From Streptomyces sp. Root1304 (GTDB lineage: Bacteria > Actinomycetota > Actinomycetes > Streptomycetales > Streptomycetaceae): a stretch of DNA of 64,000 nt. Location of the stretch: contig NZ_LMEP01000025.1 in assembly GCF_001426405.1 (NCBI RefSeq), forward strand, positions 144,750 through 208,749, given 5' to 3'. The notes under the pieces were generated by a model. It was not told the DNA's origin and did no database searches. It worked only from the letters and a program-made list of their open reading frames with translations. The position numbers were made by a program, and so were the translations under genes. Below, one piece after another: positions 1 through 8,442 of this stretch; within the stretch, counting starts at the first letter, position 1; every line of letters starts with the position of its first letter.

Positions 1-126
1 CCCATCAGCCGTGTCAACAACCCTGCAGGTGCCCTGGCAGACTTCCTCCACACCTACAACCACCACCGCTGCCACACCGCACTCGACGGACACCCACCCA
101 TCAGCCGTGTCAACAACCCTGCAGGT
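1..126 (+). repeat. Direct repeat, 30 bp at 96-bp spacing, in the transposase tail
   Basis: Bases 1-30 are repeated exactly at 97-126. The offset is 96 bp, so the reading frame is kept and the protein motif PISRVNNPAG appears twice. The first copy may extend beyond the window. The pattern fits an in-frame tandem duplication of a 96-bp block at the transposase 3' end. Confidence 0.85.
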
Positions 127-138
127 CAATACAGCTAG
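1..138 (+). pseudogene. 3' end of an IS481-type transposase (open at window edge)
   Basis: Frame 1 reads without a stop from the window edge to TAG at 136-138. It gives the C-terminal rve-domain tail seen in IS481-family transposases: a FLHTYNHHRCHTALDGH segment followed by PPISRVNNPAGQYS. The final PISRVNNPAG decapeptide also occurs at the very start of the window, 32 codons upstream, which a normal transposase end would not show. The TAG overlaps the stop of the convergent DUF402 gene, and no terminal inverted repeat is apparent downstream. This is probably a decayed or rearranged element; the upstream part lies outside the window. Confidence 0.75.
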
Positions 139-614
139 CGCAACAGCTCCACCAGGCCCTCGCGGCCCAGGACCTCCAGCTCGTCCAGGGCGACCACGGC
201 ACGCTCCGCCGCCTCCGGATCGGAGGCGGCGAGCCCGCTCGCCGCGAACTCGTCCTCGTCGAGCCGCAGCACCTCACTGCCGTCCGCCGACACCCACAGG
301 TCCAGGTCCAGGTCCTCGACCACCACCCCGGAACCGCCGATCACGGCGGGCCGGGTGATGTCGCAGTACCAGCCCTTGAGCGAGCCTTCGGCGGACCACA
401 CCTCCTTGACCGTGTACCAGCGGTCGCTCCAGTAGTGCTCCACGAACACGTCGCCCGGCTCGAACCGCACGAAGCCGAAGTCCCGTACCCCCTCGGCCGC
501 CCACGGGGCACGCACCGAGAGCCGGGCGCCGTCCTCCACGAGCACCTCCGCCGGGTAGCGGATCTTCGTCCGGCCCGCCTTCGTCAGCGTGACCTCAACC
601 GATCGTCCGGACAT
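135..614 (-). CDS. DUF402 domain protein
   Basis: This 159-residue cytoplasmic protein has the DUF402 arrangement, with a WYTVKEVW strand, the GWYCDITRPA core and the DLDLWVSADG segment followed by LDEDEF. DUF402 proteins are beta-barrel phosphatases; relatives include FomD and nucleoside di/triphosphate phosphatases, and the acidic DLDLDLWV region normally binds the divalent metal. The ATG at 612-614 overlaps the end of the GNAT gene by 20 bp, so the two are probably co-transcribed. The substrate cannot be told from the sequence. The stop overlaps that of the IS remnant. Confidence 0.8.
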   Translation of the reverse strand: MSGRSVEVTLTKAGRTKIRYPAEVLVEDGARLSVRAPWAAEGVRDFGFVRFEPGDVFVEHYWSDRWYTVKEVWSAEGSLKGWYCDITRPAVIGGSGVVVEDLDLDLWVSADGSEVLRLDEDEFAASGLAASDPEAAERAVVALDELEVLGREGLVELLR

Positions 615-1518
615 GCCGCACCTCCCGCGCGCAGACCTCGTAACCGAACCACTTGTTGATCGCGAGCATCGGCTCGTTCCCGGTGTCGTTCCCGGTGAAC
701 GCCTCCGTGCAGCCCGCGGCGCGCGCCCGGTGCAGCGACGTGTTCTTCGCGAGCTTCGCGAGCCCCCGCCCCCGGAACGCCGGGGCCGTGCCCGTCATCC
801 CCGAGTTGTACCGGCCCAGACCGTCCGTCTGCGCCGCGCTGAACGCCGCCGGTACGCCGTCCACGACCGCGACCGTCGTCAGCGCCCGGTCGAACAGCGG
901 GTGGCTCCAGGTCGTCGCCAGCCAGTGCTCGTAGTCGTCGAGCTCCGCGCCCACGTCACCCGGCTCATCGGCGGTCGTCACCGCGTCCAGCTCGAACAGC
1001 GGCCGCGGATCGGCCGCGAAGTCCTCGGCCGTGCGCAGCTCCACACCGGCGGGCGGCGGCTGGAGCGGCGGCAGCCCGGCCGAGGCCAGGTCGAGCCGGA
1101 GGAAGTACGCGGAACGGCTGGGGGAGTACCCTCGCCGGCCGGCCCAGGCCAGGTTCTCGGGGGCGTCCAGGACCCAGCTGTACAGGGTCCGAGCACCCCG
1201 CTCGGCGAGGTGCTCCTCGGCGGCGCGCAGCAGCAGCGTCCCGGCACCGCGGCCGAGGTGCGCCGGGTCCACGTACACGTTCACCGAGCCGATCCCGGGC
1301 TCCGGGGCGTCATGGGCGATCCGCTGCTGCACCGTACCGATGGCCTCGCCGTCCTCCGTGACAGCGATCAGCGGACGTTCGTGGCCCTGCGGATGGGCGT
1401 GCGCCCAGTCGAAGGCGCACTGCTCGGCGCTCGCGAGCATGAAGGGGATGGCCGCTCGGCGGACCCGGGCGAAATCCGCGGCGTCCTCGGCCCGTACATC
1501 ACGGACGATCACTGTCAT
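595..1518 (-). CDS. GNAT-family N-acetyltransferase (two GNAT-like halves)
   Basis: At 307 residues this is about twice the length of one GNAT domain. The N-terminal half carries the acetyl-CoA loop in the form HLGRGAGTLLL (around residues 85-95). The C-terminal half has a second FRGRGLAKLAK loop, typical of tandem-GNAT proteins in actinobacteria. The start is placed at ATG 1516-1518 (MTVIVRDVRAED); the open frame runs further upstream, but those residues do not look like a GNAT N-terminus and would overlap the divergent regulator. Substrate unknown; the downstream DUF402 gene overlaps it. Confidence 0.8.
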   Translation of the reverse strand: MTVIVRDVRAEDAADFARVRRAAIPFMLASAEQCAFDWAHAHPQGHERPLIAVTEDGEAIGTVQQRIAHDAPEPGIGSVNVYVDPAHLGRGAGTLLLRAAEEHLAERGARTLYSWVLDAPENLAWAGRRGYSPSRSAYFLRLDLASAGLPPLQPPPAGVELRTAEDFAADPRPLFELDAVTTADEPGDVGAELDDYEHWLATTWSHPLFDRALTTVAVVDGVPAAFSAAQTDGLGRYNSGMTGTAPAFRGRGLAKLAKNTSLHRARAAGCTEAFTGNDTGNEPMLAINKWFGYEVCAREVRHVRTIG

Positions 1519-1592
1519 GTGGTCGCACGCTACGGGCCGGGCTCGCTCCGCCGCCTCCCATTTTCCGGTGGGGTGGGGGCAGAATCGGCGGG

Positions 1593-1967
1593 GTGACACT
1601 CACCATCGCCGTGGACCACGAATCCACCACCGCTCCGTACGAACAACTGCGGGCCCAGATCTCGGAGCGGGCCCGGTCGGGCAGACTGCCGGTCGGATAC
1701 AAGCTGCCGACGGTACGAGGGCTCGCGGAACAACTGGGCCTCGCCGCGAACACGGTCGCCAAGGCGTACAAGGCACTGGAGGCGGACGGGGTGATCGAGA
1801 CGCGCGGGCGGCACGGCACCTTCGTCGCCGCCGCGGGGGACGCGGCGACCCGCCGCGCCGCCACCGCCGCCGCCCAGTACGCCGAGGAGGCCCGCCGCCT
1901 CGGCCTCAGCCGAGAGGCGGCCGAGGCGGCACTGAACGAGGCGCTGCGCGCGGCCTACGACAACTGA
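1593..1967 (+). CDS. Short GntR-family regulator (YtrA type)
   Basis: This 124-residue protein consists of a GntR winged helix (residues about 12-78, with the LPTVRGLAEQLGLAANTVAKAY recognition region) and a short helical tail for dimerisation. It has no effector domain, which is the YtrA layout. YtrA-type genes usually control a neighbouring ABC transporter, but none is adjacent here. The GTG start at 1593 lies 74 bp from the divergent GNAT start, so it may control that gene and itself. It ends 9 bp before the convergent AAA ATPase gene. Confidence 0.85.
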   Translation: MTLTIAVDHESTTAPYEQLRAQISERARSGRLPVGYKLPTVRGLAEQLGLAANTVAKAYKALEADGVIETRGRHGTFVAAAGDAATRRAATAAAQYAEEARRLGLSREAAEAALNEALRAAYDN

Positions 1968-1976
1968 ACGAAGCCC

Positions 1977-3095
1977 TTACAGGTACAGGCCCGCCCCCGC
2001 CGTGCGGGGCTCCGGGAGTTCCGTCGAGGGCGTGCCGCGGCGCAGGGCGAACAGCTCCGCCAGCGTCGCGCCCTCGCGCGGCACGTCCTCCGCACGCCCC
2101 AGCCACTCCACCGACTCGGCCCGGGTCAGCGGCCCGACCTCGATCCTGGCCAGACAGCGGCCCGGCCTGACCACGGCCGGGTGGAGCCGCTCCAGGTCCT
2201 CGTTGGTGGTGACCCCGACCAGGACGTTGCGCCCCTGCCCGAGCAGACCGTCCGTCAGGTTCAGCAGCCGGGACAGGGCCTGCCCCGCCGTGTGCTTCGC
2301 CTCGCCCCGGATCAGCTCGTCGCAGTCCTCCAGGAGCAGCAGCCGCCAGCGTCCCTTGGCCGTGCCCTCGTCCTCGCCGATGGCGATGTCCATCAGATAG
2401 CCGACGTCGTTGAAGAGCCGCTCCGGATCGAGCACGCAGTCCACCTGGCACCAGTCCCGCCAGGACCGGGCCAGGGTGCGCAGCGCGGAGGTCTTGCCGG
2501 TGCCCGGCGGGCCGTGCAGCAGCAGGAGCCGGCCGGCGATCGACTCGGGCGTCACCTTCATCAGCCGGTCCATGGACTCGGCCACCGGGGCGGAGTAGTT
2601 GGGCCGGACCTCGTCCCACGTCCCGGCACTGATCTGCCGGGTCGTCCGGTGCGGGCCGCGCCGGGGCGACACGTACCAGAACCCCATCGTGACGTTCTCC
2701 GGCTGGGGCTCCGGCTCGTCCTTCGCCCCCTCGGTGGCCTCCTCCAGGACCCGCCGGGCGAGGTCCGCGTCGGTGGCGGTCACGGTGACGTCCGCGCCCC
2801 GGTTCCAGCGGGAGATCAGCAGCGTCCAGCCCTCGCCCTCGGCGAGCTGGGCGCTGCGGTCGTCGTCCTTCGCGGCCCGCAGCACCGTGGCCCCCGCCGG
2901 GAGCAGCGTCGCGTCGGGCTTGACCCGGTCCAGGGTGGTGCTGTGCGAGTGGGGCTGCTCCCCGGTCGCGAAGCGGCCGAGGAACAGCGCGTCGACGACG
3001 TCCGAGGGCGAGTCGCTGTCGTCGAGGTTGAGCCGGATCGGCAGCGAGCGCTGCGGCTCGGACGGTTCCGGTGCGGTGTCAGCCATGGCGCCCAT
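1977..3095 (-). CDS. AAA-family ATPase with DUF5925-type N-terminus
   Basis: The protein has 372 residues, or 369 if the in-frame ATG at 3084-3086 is used. An N-terminal region of about 160 residues, resembling the DUF5925 domain of Streptomyces proteins, precedes a AAA module with Walker A GPPGTGKT (residues 195-202) and Walker B LLLLEDCDE (252-260). A sensor-1 TTNED and an arginine-rich RPGRC segment follow. The similarity to BCS1/ClpX-like AAA cores suggests remodelling of a protein partner in the cytoplasm, but the partner is unknown. It appears monocistronic. Confidence 0.8.
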   Translation of the reverse strand: MGAMADTAPEPSEPQRSLPIRLNLDDSDSPSDVVDALFLGRFATGEQPHSHSTTLDRVKPDATLLPAGATVLRAAKDDDRSAQLAEGEGWTLLISRWNRGADVTVTATDADLARRVLEEATEGAKDEPEPQPENVTMGFWYVSPRRGPHRTTRQISAGTWDEVRPNYSAPVAESMDRLMKVTPESIAGRLLLLHGPPGTGKTSALRTLARSWRDWCQVDCVLDPERLFNDVGYLMDIAIGEDEGTAKGRWRLLLLEDCDELIRGEAKHTAGQALSRLLNLTDGLLGQGRNVLVGVTTNEDLERLHPAVVRPGRCLARIEVGPLTRAESVEWLGRAEDVPREGATLAELFALRRGTPSTELPEPRTAGAGLYL

Positions 3096-3180
3096 GATCC
3101 GTCAACGGGACAGGACGCGCACCGGGTTTTGGCCGGGACGCCGCTCCGGCCGGGCGCGCCCCGCCCCTCCGACCGGGGCT

Positions 3181-3987
3181 TCAGATCCAGTGGCCCCGGA
3201 CCGCGCCCCGGGCGCGTCGGACGAGCGCGTACCCCTTCGTCATGGCCCGGTCGGCGGCGAAGTTCCGGGCGATCGACCGGCCCTCGACGAGCCGGACGAA
3301 CTCCGCGAGGCCGGTCGACCGGCGCACCGTCAACCGCTCCAGGGCGTACGGGCCCTGGCAGCGGCCGGCCAGAGCGTTGCCGACGGCGAGCGCCTGGGTG
3401 AAACCGGCCTCCCGGACGGTACGGCGGACCCGGCGGCTGGAGTAGCCGTACGGGTACGCGAACGAGACGGGGGCGGTGCCGAGCTCCTCGGCCACGATCT
3501 CCCGGCAGCGCAGGGTCTCGAACCGGAGCCGGCGCGCGTCGAGCTGGTCGAGCTGCGGGTGGGTGTGGCTGTGCCCGCCGATCTCGGCCCCCGCGTCGGC
3601 GAGTTCGCGCACCTGCGCCCAGTCGAGCATGGTGTCGAGTGCGCCGCCGGTCTCGTGTCTCCCGGGCAGCCAGCCGGTGGAGACGAAGACGGTGCTCGTG
3701 AAGGAGTGCGCGGCGAGCACCGGCAGGGCGTACCGGTGCACGCCCTCGTACCCGTCGTCGAAGGTGACGAGGAGCGGCCGCGCGGGCAGCGCCGCGCCGG
3801 TGCGCCAGGCGGCGGCGAGCCGGGCGGTGGTCAGCGGGGTGAACCCGCGCTCGGCGACGACCGCCATCTGCGCGGCGAAGGCCTCGGGGGTGACGGAGAG
3901 CCCGAGGGTGGCGGGCGCGGGATCGGGGGAGACGGCGTGGTACATGAGAACGGGAACGGCGGGTCGGACGCCGGGGCAGTCGGTCAC
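3181..3987 (-). CDS. Polysaccharide deacetylase (NodB domain, CE4)
   Basis: The 268-residue protein carries the NodB catalytic signatures: TFDDGY with Asp77-Asp78, and HSHTH at 139-143 as the metal-binding histidine motif. An early MYHAV segment is typical of PgaB-like CE4 enzymes that remove N- or O-acetyl groups from cell-wall or extracellular glycans. No clear signal peptide is visible. The GTG start overlaps the upstream glycosyltransferase stop in a GTGA tetrad, indicating translational coupling. With two glycosyltransferases it forms a glycan-making operon. Confidence 0.85.
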   Translation of the reverse strand: MTDCPGVRPAVPVLMYHAVSPDPAPATLGLSVTPEAFAAQMAVVAERGFTPLTTARLAAAWRTGAALPARPLLVTFDDGYEGVHRYALPVLAAHSFTSTVFVSTGWLPGRHETGGALDTMLDWAQVRELADAGAEIGGHSHTHPQLDQLDARRLRFETLRCREIVAEELGTAPVSFAYPYGYSSRRVRRTVREAGFTQALAVGNALAGRCQGPYALERLTVRRSTGLAEFVRLVEGRSIARNFAADRAMTKGYALVRRARGAVRGHWI

Positions 3988-5120
3988 GGGCGGACCCCGG
4001 CGGGACGGCCCGCGGCTTCGGCGCCGACGTCGGGACCGGCCGGGGCTTCGGTACCGGTGTCGGCCCCGGCCGGGGGTTCGGCTCCGGTCCCGGCCTTCGC
4101 CGGCCCGGCCCCCGTCCCCTCGATCGGCCCCCACGAGAGCCTCGTGCCGCCGTGTCTCGTCCGCAGCGTGCCCAGTGCGTAGCCGCCCGCTGCCAGGGTC
4201 ACGCCCGTGACGATCGCCCCGGCCCGGCCCGCGCCGCCGTCGCGGCCGCGCAGGGCGTCGCGCACTCCGCGCAGGACCCCGGCGGGCAGCACCCTCGTGG
4301 TGTAGCGCCGTTCGGACTCCAGGCCCTTCTGCGCGCCGACGCTCCGCGCCACCAGTGCCTTGGACAGGCCCTCGGCGTAGACCCGGGTGCGGAAGTAGGC
4401 GAAGCGCTCGCGGGCGGTGGGCACCTTGTGGTGGATGACCGCCCGGTCGTCGATGAGGAGGATCGCCTCGGGCAGCGCCTTGGAGAGGCGGATGCACAGT
4501 TCGGTCTCCTCGCCGCCGAGGGGCCGCCGGCTGCCGTCCCGCCCGATGCCGGTGGCGAAGCCGCCCGCCGCGTCGAAGGCCGTACGGCGGAAGGAGGCGT
4601 TGCCGCCGAGGACGTTGCGCACCGGGACCCGGCCCGGGGGCAGGCCCCGGTAGGTGCAGCCGACAACCCAGTCGAACTCCTCCGGGAACCAGGCCGGGCG
4701 GCGGCCGGAGGCCCAGGTGGGCAGGGTCCGGCCGCCGACCGCCATGACGCGCGGGTCGTCGTACGCGGCGGCGAAGTGGTGGAGCCAGTCCTCCTCGGCG
4801 ACGGCGTCGTCGTCGAGGAAGGCCACGAACGCGCCGCGGGCGGCGGCGATCCCGGTGTTGCGGCCGGCGGAGAGGCCGCGGGGGCCCGCGTTGGCGAGCA
4901 CCCGCACCTCCGCACCGGACGCGGGGGACGGCCGTTCCGCGTACTCCTCGGTGAGCCGGGAGAGGAGCCGCTCGTTGTGGTCGACGACGAGCAGCGTCTC
5001 GCGGGCCGGCAGGGACTGCTTCCGTACGGAGTCGACGGCGGCGAGGATGTCCTCCCAGCGTTCCTCCGTGTAGACGCAGATCACCACCGAGAAGCCGTAC
5101 GGGGACGTGCCGTCGCTCAA
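3984..5120 (-). CDS. GT2-family glycosyltransferase with proline/acid-rich tail
   Basis: This 378-residue GT-A enzyme has an N-terminal SVVICVYTEE strand, the nucleotide/metal motif FLDDDA (Asp103-105) and a GGEETELCIRL acceptor-side motif (about residues 202-212). About the last 70 residues include a hydrophobic stretch (TGVTLAAGGYALG) and then a low-complexity Ala/Gly/Pro/Glu tail. The start appears to be TTG (5118-5120), overlapping the upstream stop in TTGA; such starts are rare but the coupling is convincing. It probably transfers a sugar to a glycan or lipid carrier. Confidence 0.85.
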   Translation of the reverse strand: MSDGTSPYGFSVVICVYTEERWEDILAAVDSVRKQSLPARETLLVVDHNERLLSRLTEEYAERPSPASGAEVRVLANAGPRGLSAGRNTGIAAARGAFVAFLDDDAVAEEDWLHHFAAAYDDPRVMAVGGRTLPTWASGRRPAWFPEEFDWVVGCTYRGLPPGRVPVRNVLGGNASFRRTAFDAAGGFATGIGRDGSRRPLGGEETELCIRLSKALPEAILLIDDRAVIHHKVPTARERFAYFRTRVYAEGLSKALVARSVGAQKGLESERRYTTRVLPAGVLRGVRDALRGRDGGAGRAGAIVTGVTLAAGGYALGTLRTRHGGTRLSWGPIEGTGAGPAKAGTGAEPPAGADTGTEAPAGPDVGAEAAGRPAGVRP

Positions 5121-5947
5121 GACGCCTCTCCCCGGGGGACGTTCACCGAGAACGGCGCGGGCCGGCGGCGGGCCGCCTTGCTGACGGCCTTCTCCTTGAG
5201 GATGACCTTGAGGACCCGGATGCCGTCGCGGACGGCGTTGAGGTTGCTGACGCCGTGGATGCGGTTGTACTCGTGGCTGGGCACCTCCTGCACCTTCAGG
5301 CCGGCGGTGACGACCCGGATGTTGATCAGGGTCTCGATCTCGAACCCGGTGCAGTCGAGGGTGATCTTGTCGAGGCAGTGGCGCCAGAAGGCGTTGTAGC
5401 CGTAGCAGAGGTCGGTGTACCGGGCGCCGAACTTCCGGTTGACGAGGGTGCAGAGGGCCCAGTTGCCCAGCCGGCGGATGGTCGTCATGTCGTCCGTGCC
5501 GCCGCCGTTGGCGAACCGGGAGCCCTTGGCGAAGTCGGCGCCGCCGACGAGGGCGGAGACATAGGAGACGATCTCCTGGCCGTCGGCCGAGCCGTCCGCG
5601 TCGACCATGACGATGATGTCGCCGGTGCAGGCGGCGAATCCGCTGATCAGCGCGTCGCCCTTGCCTTTGCCGACCTGCTTGACGACCTTGACGTCGGGCC
5701 GGAGTTCACGTGCGACGTCGACCGTGGCGTCCGTGGAATTTCCGTCGACGAGGACGACTTCGTGAATCCATTCCGGCAGCGTCTTGAAGACGTACGGAAG
5801 ATTTTCGGCCTCGTTCATCGCGGGAATGACGACGCTCACCGGCGGAGTGATCGCCAAATGCGAGGTGATCGCGCGGTACTGGGCGGCTATTCGACTCGGC
5901 TCGGTCAATTCTTGGCCCGTGGCGGTCGGGCGCAGGAACGAGCTCAT
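5117..5947 (-). CDS. GT2-family glycosyltransferase (dolichyl-phosphate-mannose synthase-like)
   Basis: A 276-residue GT-A enzyme with SVVIPAMNEAENL near residue 40, a VDGNSTDAT loop and the DADGS metal motif at 116-120. There are no strong membrane spans, as in soluble polyprenyl-phosphate glycosyltransferases. The start at ATG 5945-5947 is preceded on the minus strand by a purine-rich gagaggga box; a longer open frame upstream lacks family features. It is the first gene of a coupled three-gene operon with a second GT2 and a CE4 deacetylase. Confidence 0.87.
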   Translation of the reverse strand: MSSFLRPTATGQELTEPSRIAAQYRAITSHLAITPPVSVVIPAMNEAENLPYVFKTLPEWIHEVVLVDGNSTDATVDVARELRPDVKVVKQVGKGKGDALISGFAACTGDIIVMVDADGSADGQEIVSYVSALVGGADFAKGSRFANGGGTDDMTTIRRLGNWALCTLVNRKFGARYTDLCYGYNAFWRHCLDKITLDCTGFEIETLINIRVVTAGLKVQEVPSHEYNRIHGVSNLNAVRDGIRVLKVILKEKAVSKAARRRPAPFSVNVPRGEAS

Positions 5948-6322
5948 GGGTCCGGTTTCCCTCTCGTCCGGTGGGCCGCCCACCCCTTGGGCGGTCCGAT
6001 GGTGTGTCCGGTTCGAAAGGGGGGTTCTCGCCCCGCGCGGAAGCGGTCTCCTTGCGGGATCGGCGAGTTGGCATGTCTGGCCGCGCGGCACCCGCGACTC
6101 GGCGCACGTTCGAACACCGAGCACGGCACCCCCCTACCGCGCCCCGCCCCGGGACCACCAGCGACGCTAGAGCCCTCCCCTGAGCCGCTTTGCGTGACGG
6201 ACCGGTGCGAGTGAGATCTACGACGGTATTGATGAAGGGGACTGTATGGCAAGTCCCTCAACTGTGGCCCGGTTTTCGGCAGTTTGGCGAAGGTTCGACG
6301 GTCGGAAGTGCAAGCTTCGCGG

Positions 6323-6341
6323 TCGGATTCGATCAATCCGA
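6323..6341. promoter_or_regulatory. Inverted repeat, 7-bp arms, 5-bp spacer
   Basis: The arms TCGGATT and AATCCGA flank CGATC. The 19-bp symmetrical site has the size of a dimeric repressor operator. It lies about 240 bp upstream of the esterase start. Confidence 0.45.
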
Positions 6342-6359
6342 TGGCATGCAGGGAGCAGT

Positions 6360-6375
6360 GATGCGAGATCGCATC
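6360..6375. promoter_or_regulatory. Inverted repeat, 7-bp arms, 2-bp spacer
   Basis: The arms GATGCGA and TCGCATC are separated by GA, giving a 16-bp palindrome 18 bp from the preceding inverted repeat. The pair may be one compound regulatory site. Confidence 0.45.
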
Positions 6376-6581
6376 GCTGTGCATTGTTGTGCGAATGTGT
6401 CGCGTTCTCGTTCGACCGATTCGCGGGAGCGGAGGCTCCGGTTCCTCAGGTGGCCTGATCTCGACGGTCCCTGACGGAGGATCGGAAGCCGTTCACCCCC
6501 AGTTTTGACATGAACACTTCCGGTGGGGCGGATCCGATGCTACTACCTGGTAACGCAGAGATCCTGCTACAGGGAGGTTCC

Positions 6582-7388
6582 ATGAGACTGTCCCGTTTTA
6601 CCGCCCTTTCGTCCTCGCTCCTGCTCGGAGCCGTTCTCGCCCTCACCGGGGCGGGTGCCGCTCAGGCCGCCGAGAACGCCGCACTCGACTACGTGGCCCT
6701 GGGGGACTCGTACTCCTCGGGTGTCGGCTCGGGGAGTTACGACAGCGCCAGTGGTGACTGCAAGCGCTCCACGAAGGCGTACCCGGTGCTGTGGAAGAAC
6801 GCGAACGCCCCCTCCTCGTTCGCCTTCACCGCCTGCTCGGGCGCCCGAACGGGTGATGTGACCGCGAATCAGCTCGGCCCCCTCTCGGCCGCCACTGACC
6901 TGGTCTCCCTCACGATCGGGGGAAATGACGCCGGTTTCGCCGACGTGATGACCACCTGTGTGCTGCAGTCCGAAGCCACCTGTATCAACCGTGTGAATCA
7001 GGCCAAGAGTTACGTGGACACCACGCTCCCCGGGAAGCTCGACGCCGTCTACACGGCGATCCGCAACAAGGCGCCCTCGGCCCATGTCGTCGTCCTCGGC
7101 TACCCGCGCTTCTACCAGCTGGGCGGCAGCTGCATCGCCGGCCTGAGCGAGAACGAGCGCACCGCCATCAACGGCGCCTCCGACTACCTCAACGCCGCCG
7201 TCGCCAAGCGCGCCGCCGACCACGGCTACACCTACTCCAGCGTGGTCCCGGCCTTCACCGGCCACGAGATCTGCTCCAGCTCCTCGTGGCTGCACAGCGT
7301 CAACTGGCTCAACATCGGGGAGTCCTACCACCCGACCGCCGCCGGACAGTCCGGCGGCTACCTGCCCAGCTTCAGGAACGCGGTGTAG
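6582..7388 (+). CDS. Secreted SGNH/GDSL lipase-esterase
   Basis: The 268-residue precursor begins with a Sec signal peptide (residues 1 to about 30, ending AQAAENA). The mature enzyme has all SGNH blocks: GDSYSSG with Ser43, the oxyanion GGND with Asn115, and SYHP with His250. Six cysteines (60, 85, 126, 134, 184, 231) could form three disulfides, as in the S. rimosus and S. scabies enzymes it resembles. The ATG at 6582 follows an agggagg ribosome-binding site. It hydrolyses ester bonds of lipids or short esters outside the cell. Its 3' end overlaps the convergent pseudokinase by 17 bp. Confidence 0.93.
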   Translation: MRLSRFTALSSSLLLGAVLALTGAGAAQAAENAALDYVALGDSYSSGVGSGSYDSASGDCKRSTKAYPVLWKNANAPSSFAFTACSGARTGDVTANQLGPLSAATDLVSLTIGGNDAGFADVMTTCVLQSEATCINRVNQAKSYVDTTLPGKLDAVYTAIRNKAPSAHVVVLGYPRFYQLGGSCIAGLSENERTAINGASDYLNAAVAKRAADHGYTYSSVVPAFTGHEICSSSSWLHSVNWLNIGESYHPTAAGQSGGYLPSFRNAV

Positions 7389-8442
7389 CGAAACCGCCGT
7401 CCGTGGCGCCGGGACCGGCCGGAGCGGTGCTCGTCGCACCGCCCGGACCGGGCCCGGTGCCGGGGCCTTCGTCGTCCCGCACCAGGTGGTACGTCAGGGC
7501 TCCCGCGATCAGCAGCGCGCCGATCAGCCCGGCGAGGAGCACGGCCGCACGACGGGGCGCCCCGGCCCTCCGGGACGCCCCCGCACCCCCCTCCGCTGCC
7601 GGACCGCGCCCGCCACCCCCGCCGGCCCGGCCTCCGTCCTCCTGATCGCCGCCCGCCGTCCGGCGCCCGTTCCCTCCCGTGCCGCCGGCCGCGGCCCGGG
7701 CCGTGCCGCCCGTCGCCGCGTGCGGCTCCGCCCGCGTGACCGGCGCACCGCCCGACGCGATCCTTCGCAGCTCCCGCTCGGCCCGGTCCGCCGTCAACGG
7801 GTGTTCGGGGTCGGGGTGCAGCAGTCCTTCCACCAGGGCGCGGAGCGCGCCGCGCTCGTCGCCCGCCGGGGCCGGGCGGGCCGCACCGCCCGACGACGGC
7901 GCCGCGACCGCCGCGTCGAGGAGTTCCCCCAGCGAGCGCAGGTCCGTCTCCGGCCCCCGGTCGTCCTCGGGGGCCGCGTCGAAGCCGGTCACCACGACCC
8001 GCCCGTCGTTGGCGAGCAGGACGTCTCCCGGCGCCGCGCCCCGGTGCGGGACGCCCGCCTCGCGCGCCGCCCGCAGCGCGCAGAGCACCTCGGCGCCGAC
8101 GCGCGCCGCCTCGCGCGGGGAGAGCGGACCGGCCGCCTCCAGCGTCTCGGCGAGCGAGAGCCCCCGCACCAGCTCCGTCACGACCCACGGCCGGCCGTCG
8201 TCGGTGGCCACGCCGAGCGTCCGTACGACGGAGGGGTGCGAGATCCGGGCGGCGGCCCGCGCCGCCCGCTCCCGCCGGGCGTACAGCAGGGGAGCCTCGT
8301 CGGCGGGGAGCCCGTCCGGGGCCCGGAACTCCTTGACCGCCACCTCGTGGCCGTTCGTCTCGTCCAGGGCGCGCCAGACGGTGCCGGTCGCCCCTTCGGC
8401 GAGGACGTCCAGAAGCCGGTACCGACCCGCGATCACCGTCAT
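7372..8442 (-). CDS. Membrane-anchored serine/threonine pseudokinase
   Basis: The 356-residue protein starts like a PknB-type kinase: GRYRLLDVLAEGATGTVW loop, AVK with Lys37 and a Glu in helix C. The catalytic loop reads HRG (133-135) instead of HRD, and the DFG position reads GFD (153-155), so both the catalytic and the metal-binding aspartates are missing. Residues 230-297 are a Gly/Ala-rich linker, 298-321 a single membrane span, and the rest a short Pro/Gly extracellular tail. It is probably a signalling scaffold rather than an active kinase. Start ATG at 8440-8442. Confidence 0.85.
   Translation of the reverse strand: MTVIAGRYRLLDVLAEGATGTVWRALDETNGHEVAVKEFRAPDGLPADEAPLLYARRERAARAAARISHPSVVRTLGVATDDGRPWVVTELVRGLSLAETLEAAGPLSPREAARVGAEVLCALRAAREAGVPHRGAAPGDVLLANDGRVVVTGFDAAPEDDRGPETDLRSLGELLDAAVAAPSSGGAARPAPAGDERGALRALVEGLLHPDPEHPLTADRAERELRRIASGGAPVTRAEPHAATGGTARAAAGGTGGNGRRTAGGDQEDGGRAGGGGGRGPAAEGGAGASRRAGAPRRAAVLLAGLIGALLIAGALTYHLVRDDEGPGTGPGPGGATSTAPAGPGATDGGFATPRS

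Larger units (their letters stand above)
5948..6581. other. 634-bp intergenic region with inverted repeats
   Basis: This gap lies between the leftward glycan operon and the rightward esterase gene. The part from about 6200 to 6450 is less GC-rich than its surroundings and contains two perfect inverted repeats, at 6323-6341 and 6360-6375. A consensus -35 box TTGACA sits at 6505-6510, but no clean -10 follows at the usual distance. No conserved short coding frame was recognised. It probably holds both divergent promoters and could also hold a small RNA. Confidence 0.5.

Noticed and set aside
1..138. Complete insertion sequence ending at 138
   Set aside because: Only the C-terminal tail is visible, its end is duplicated, and no terminal inverted repeat or target duplication was found.
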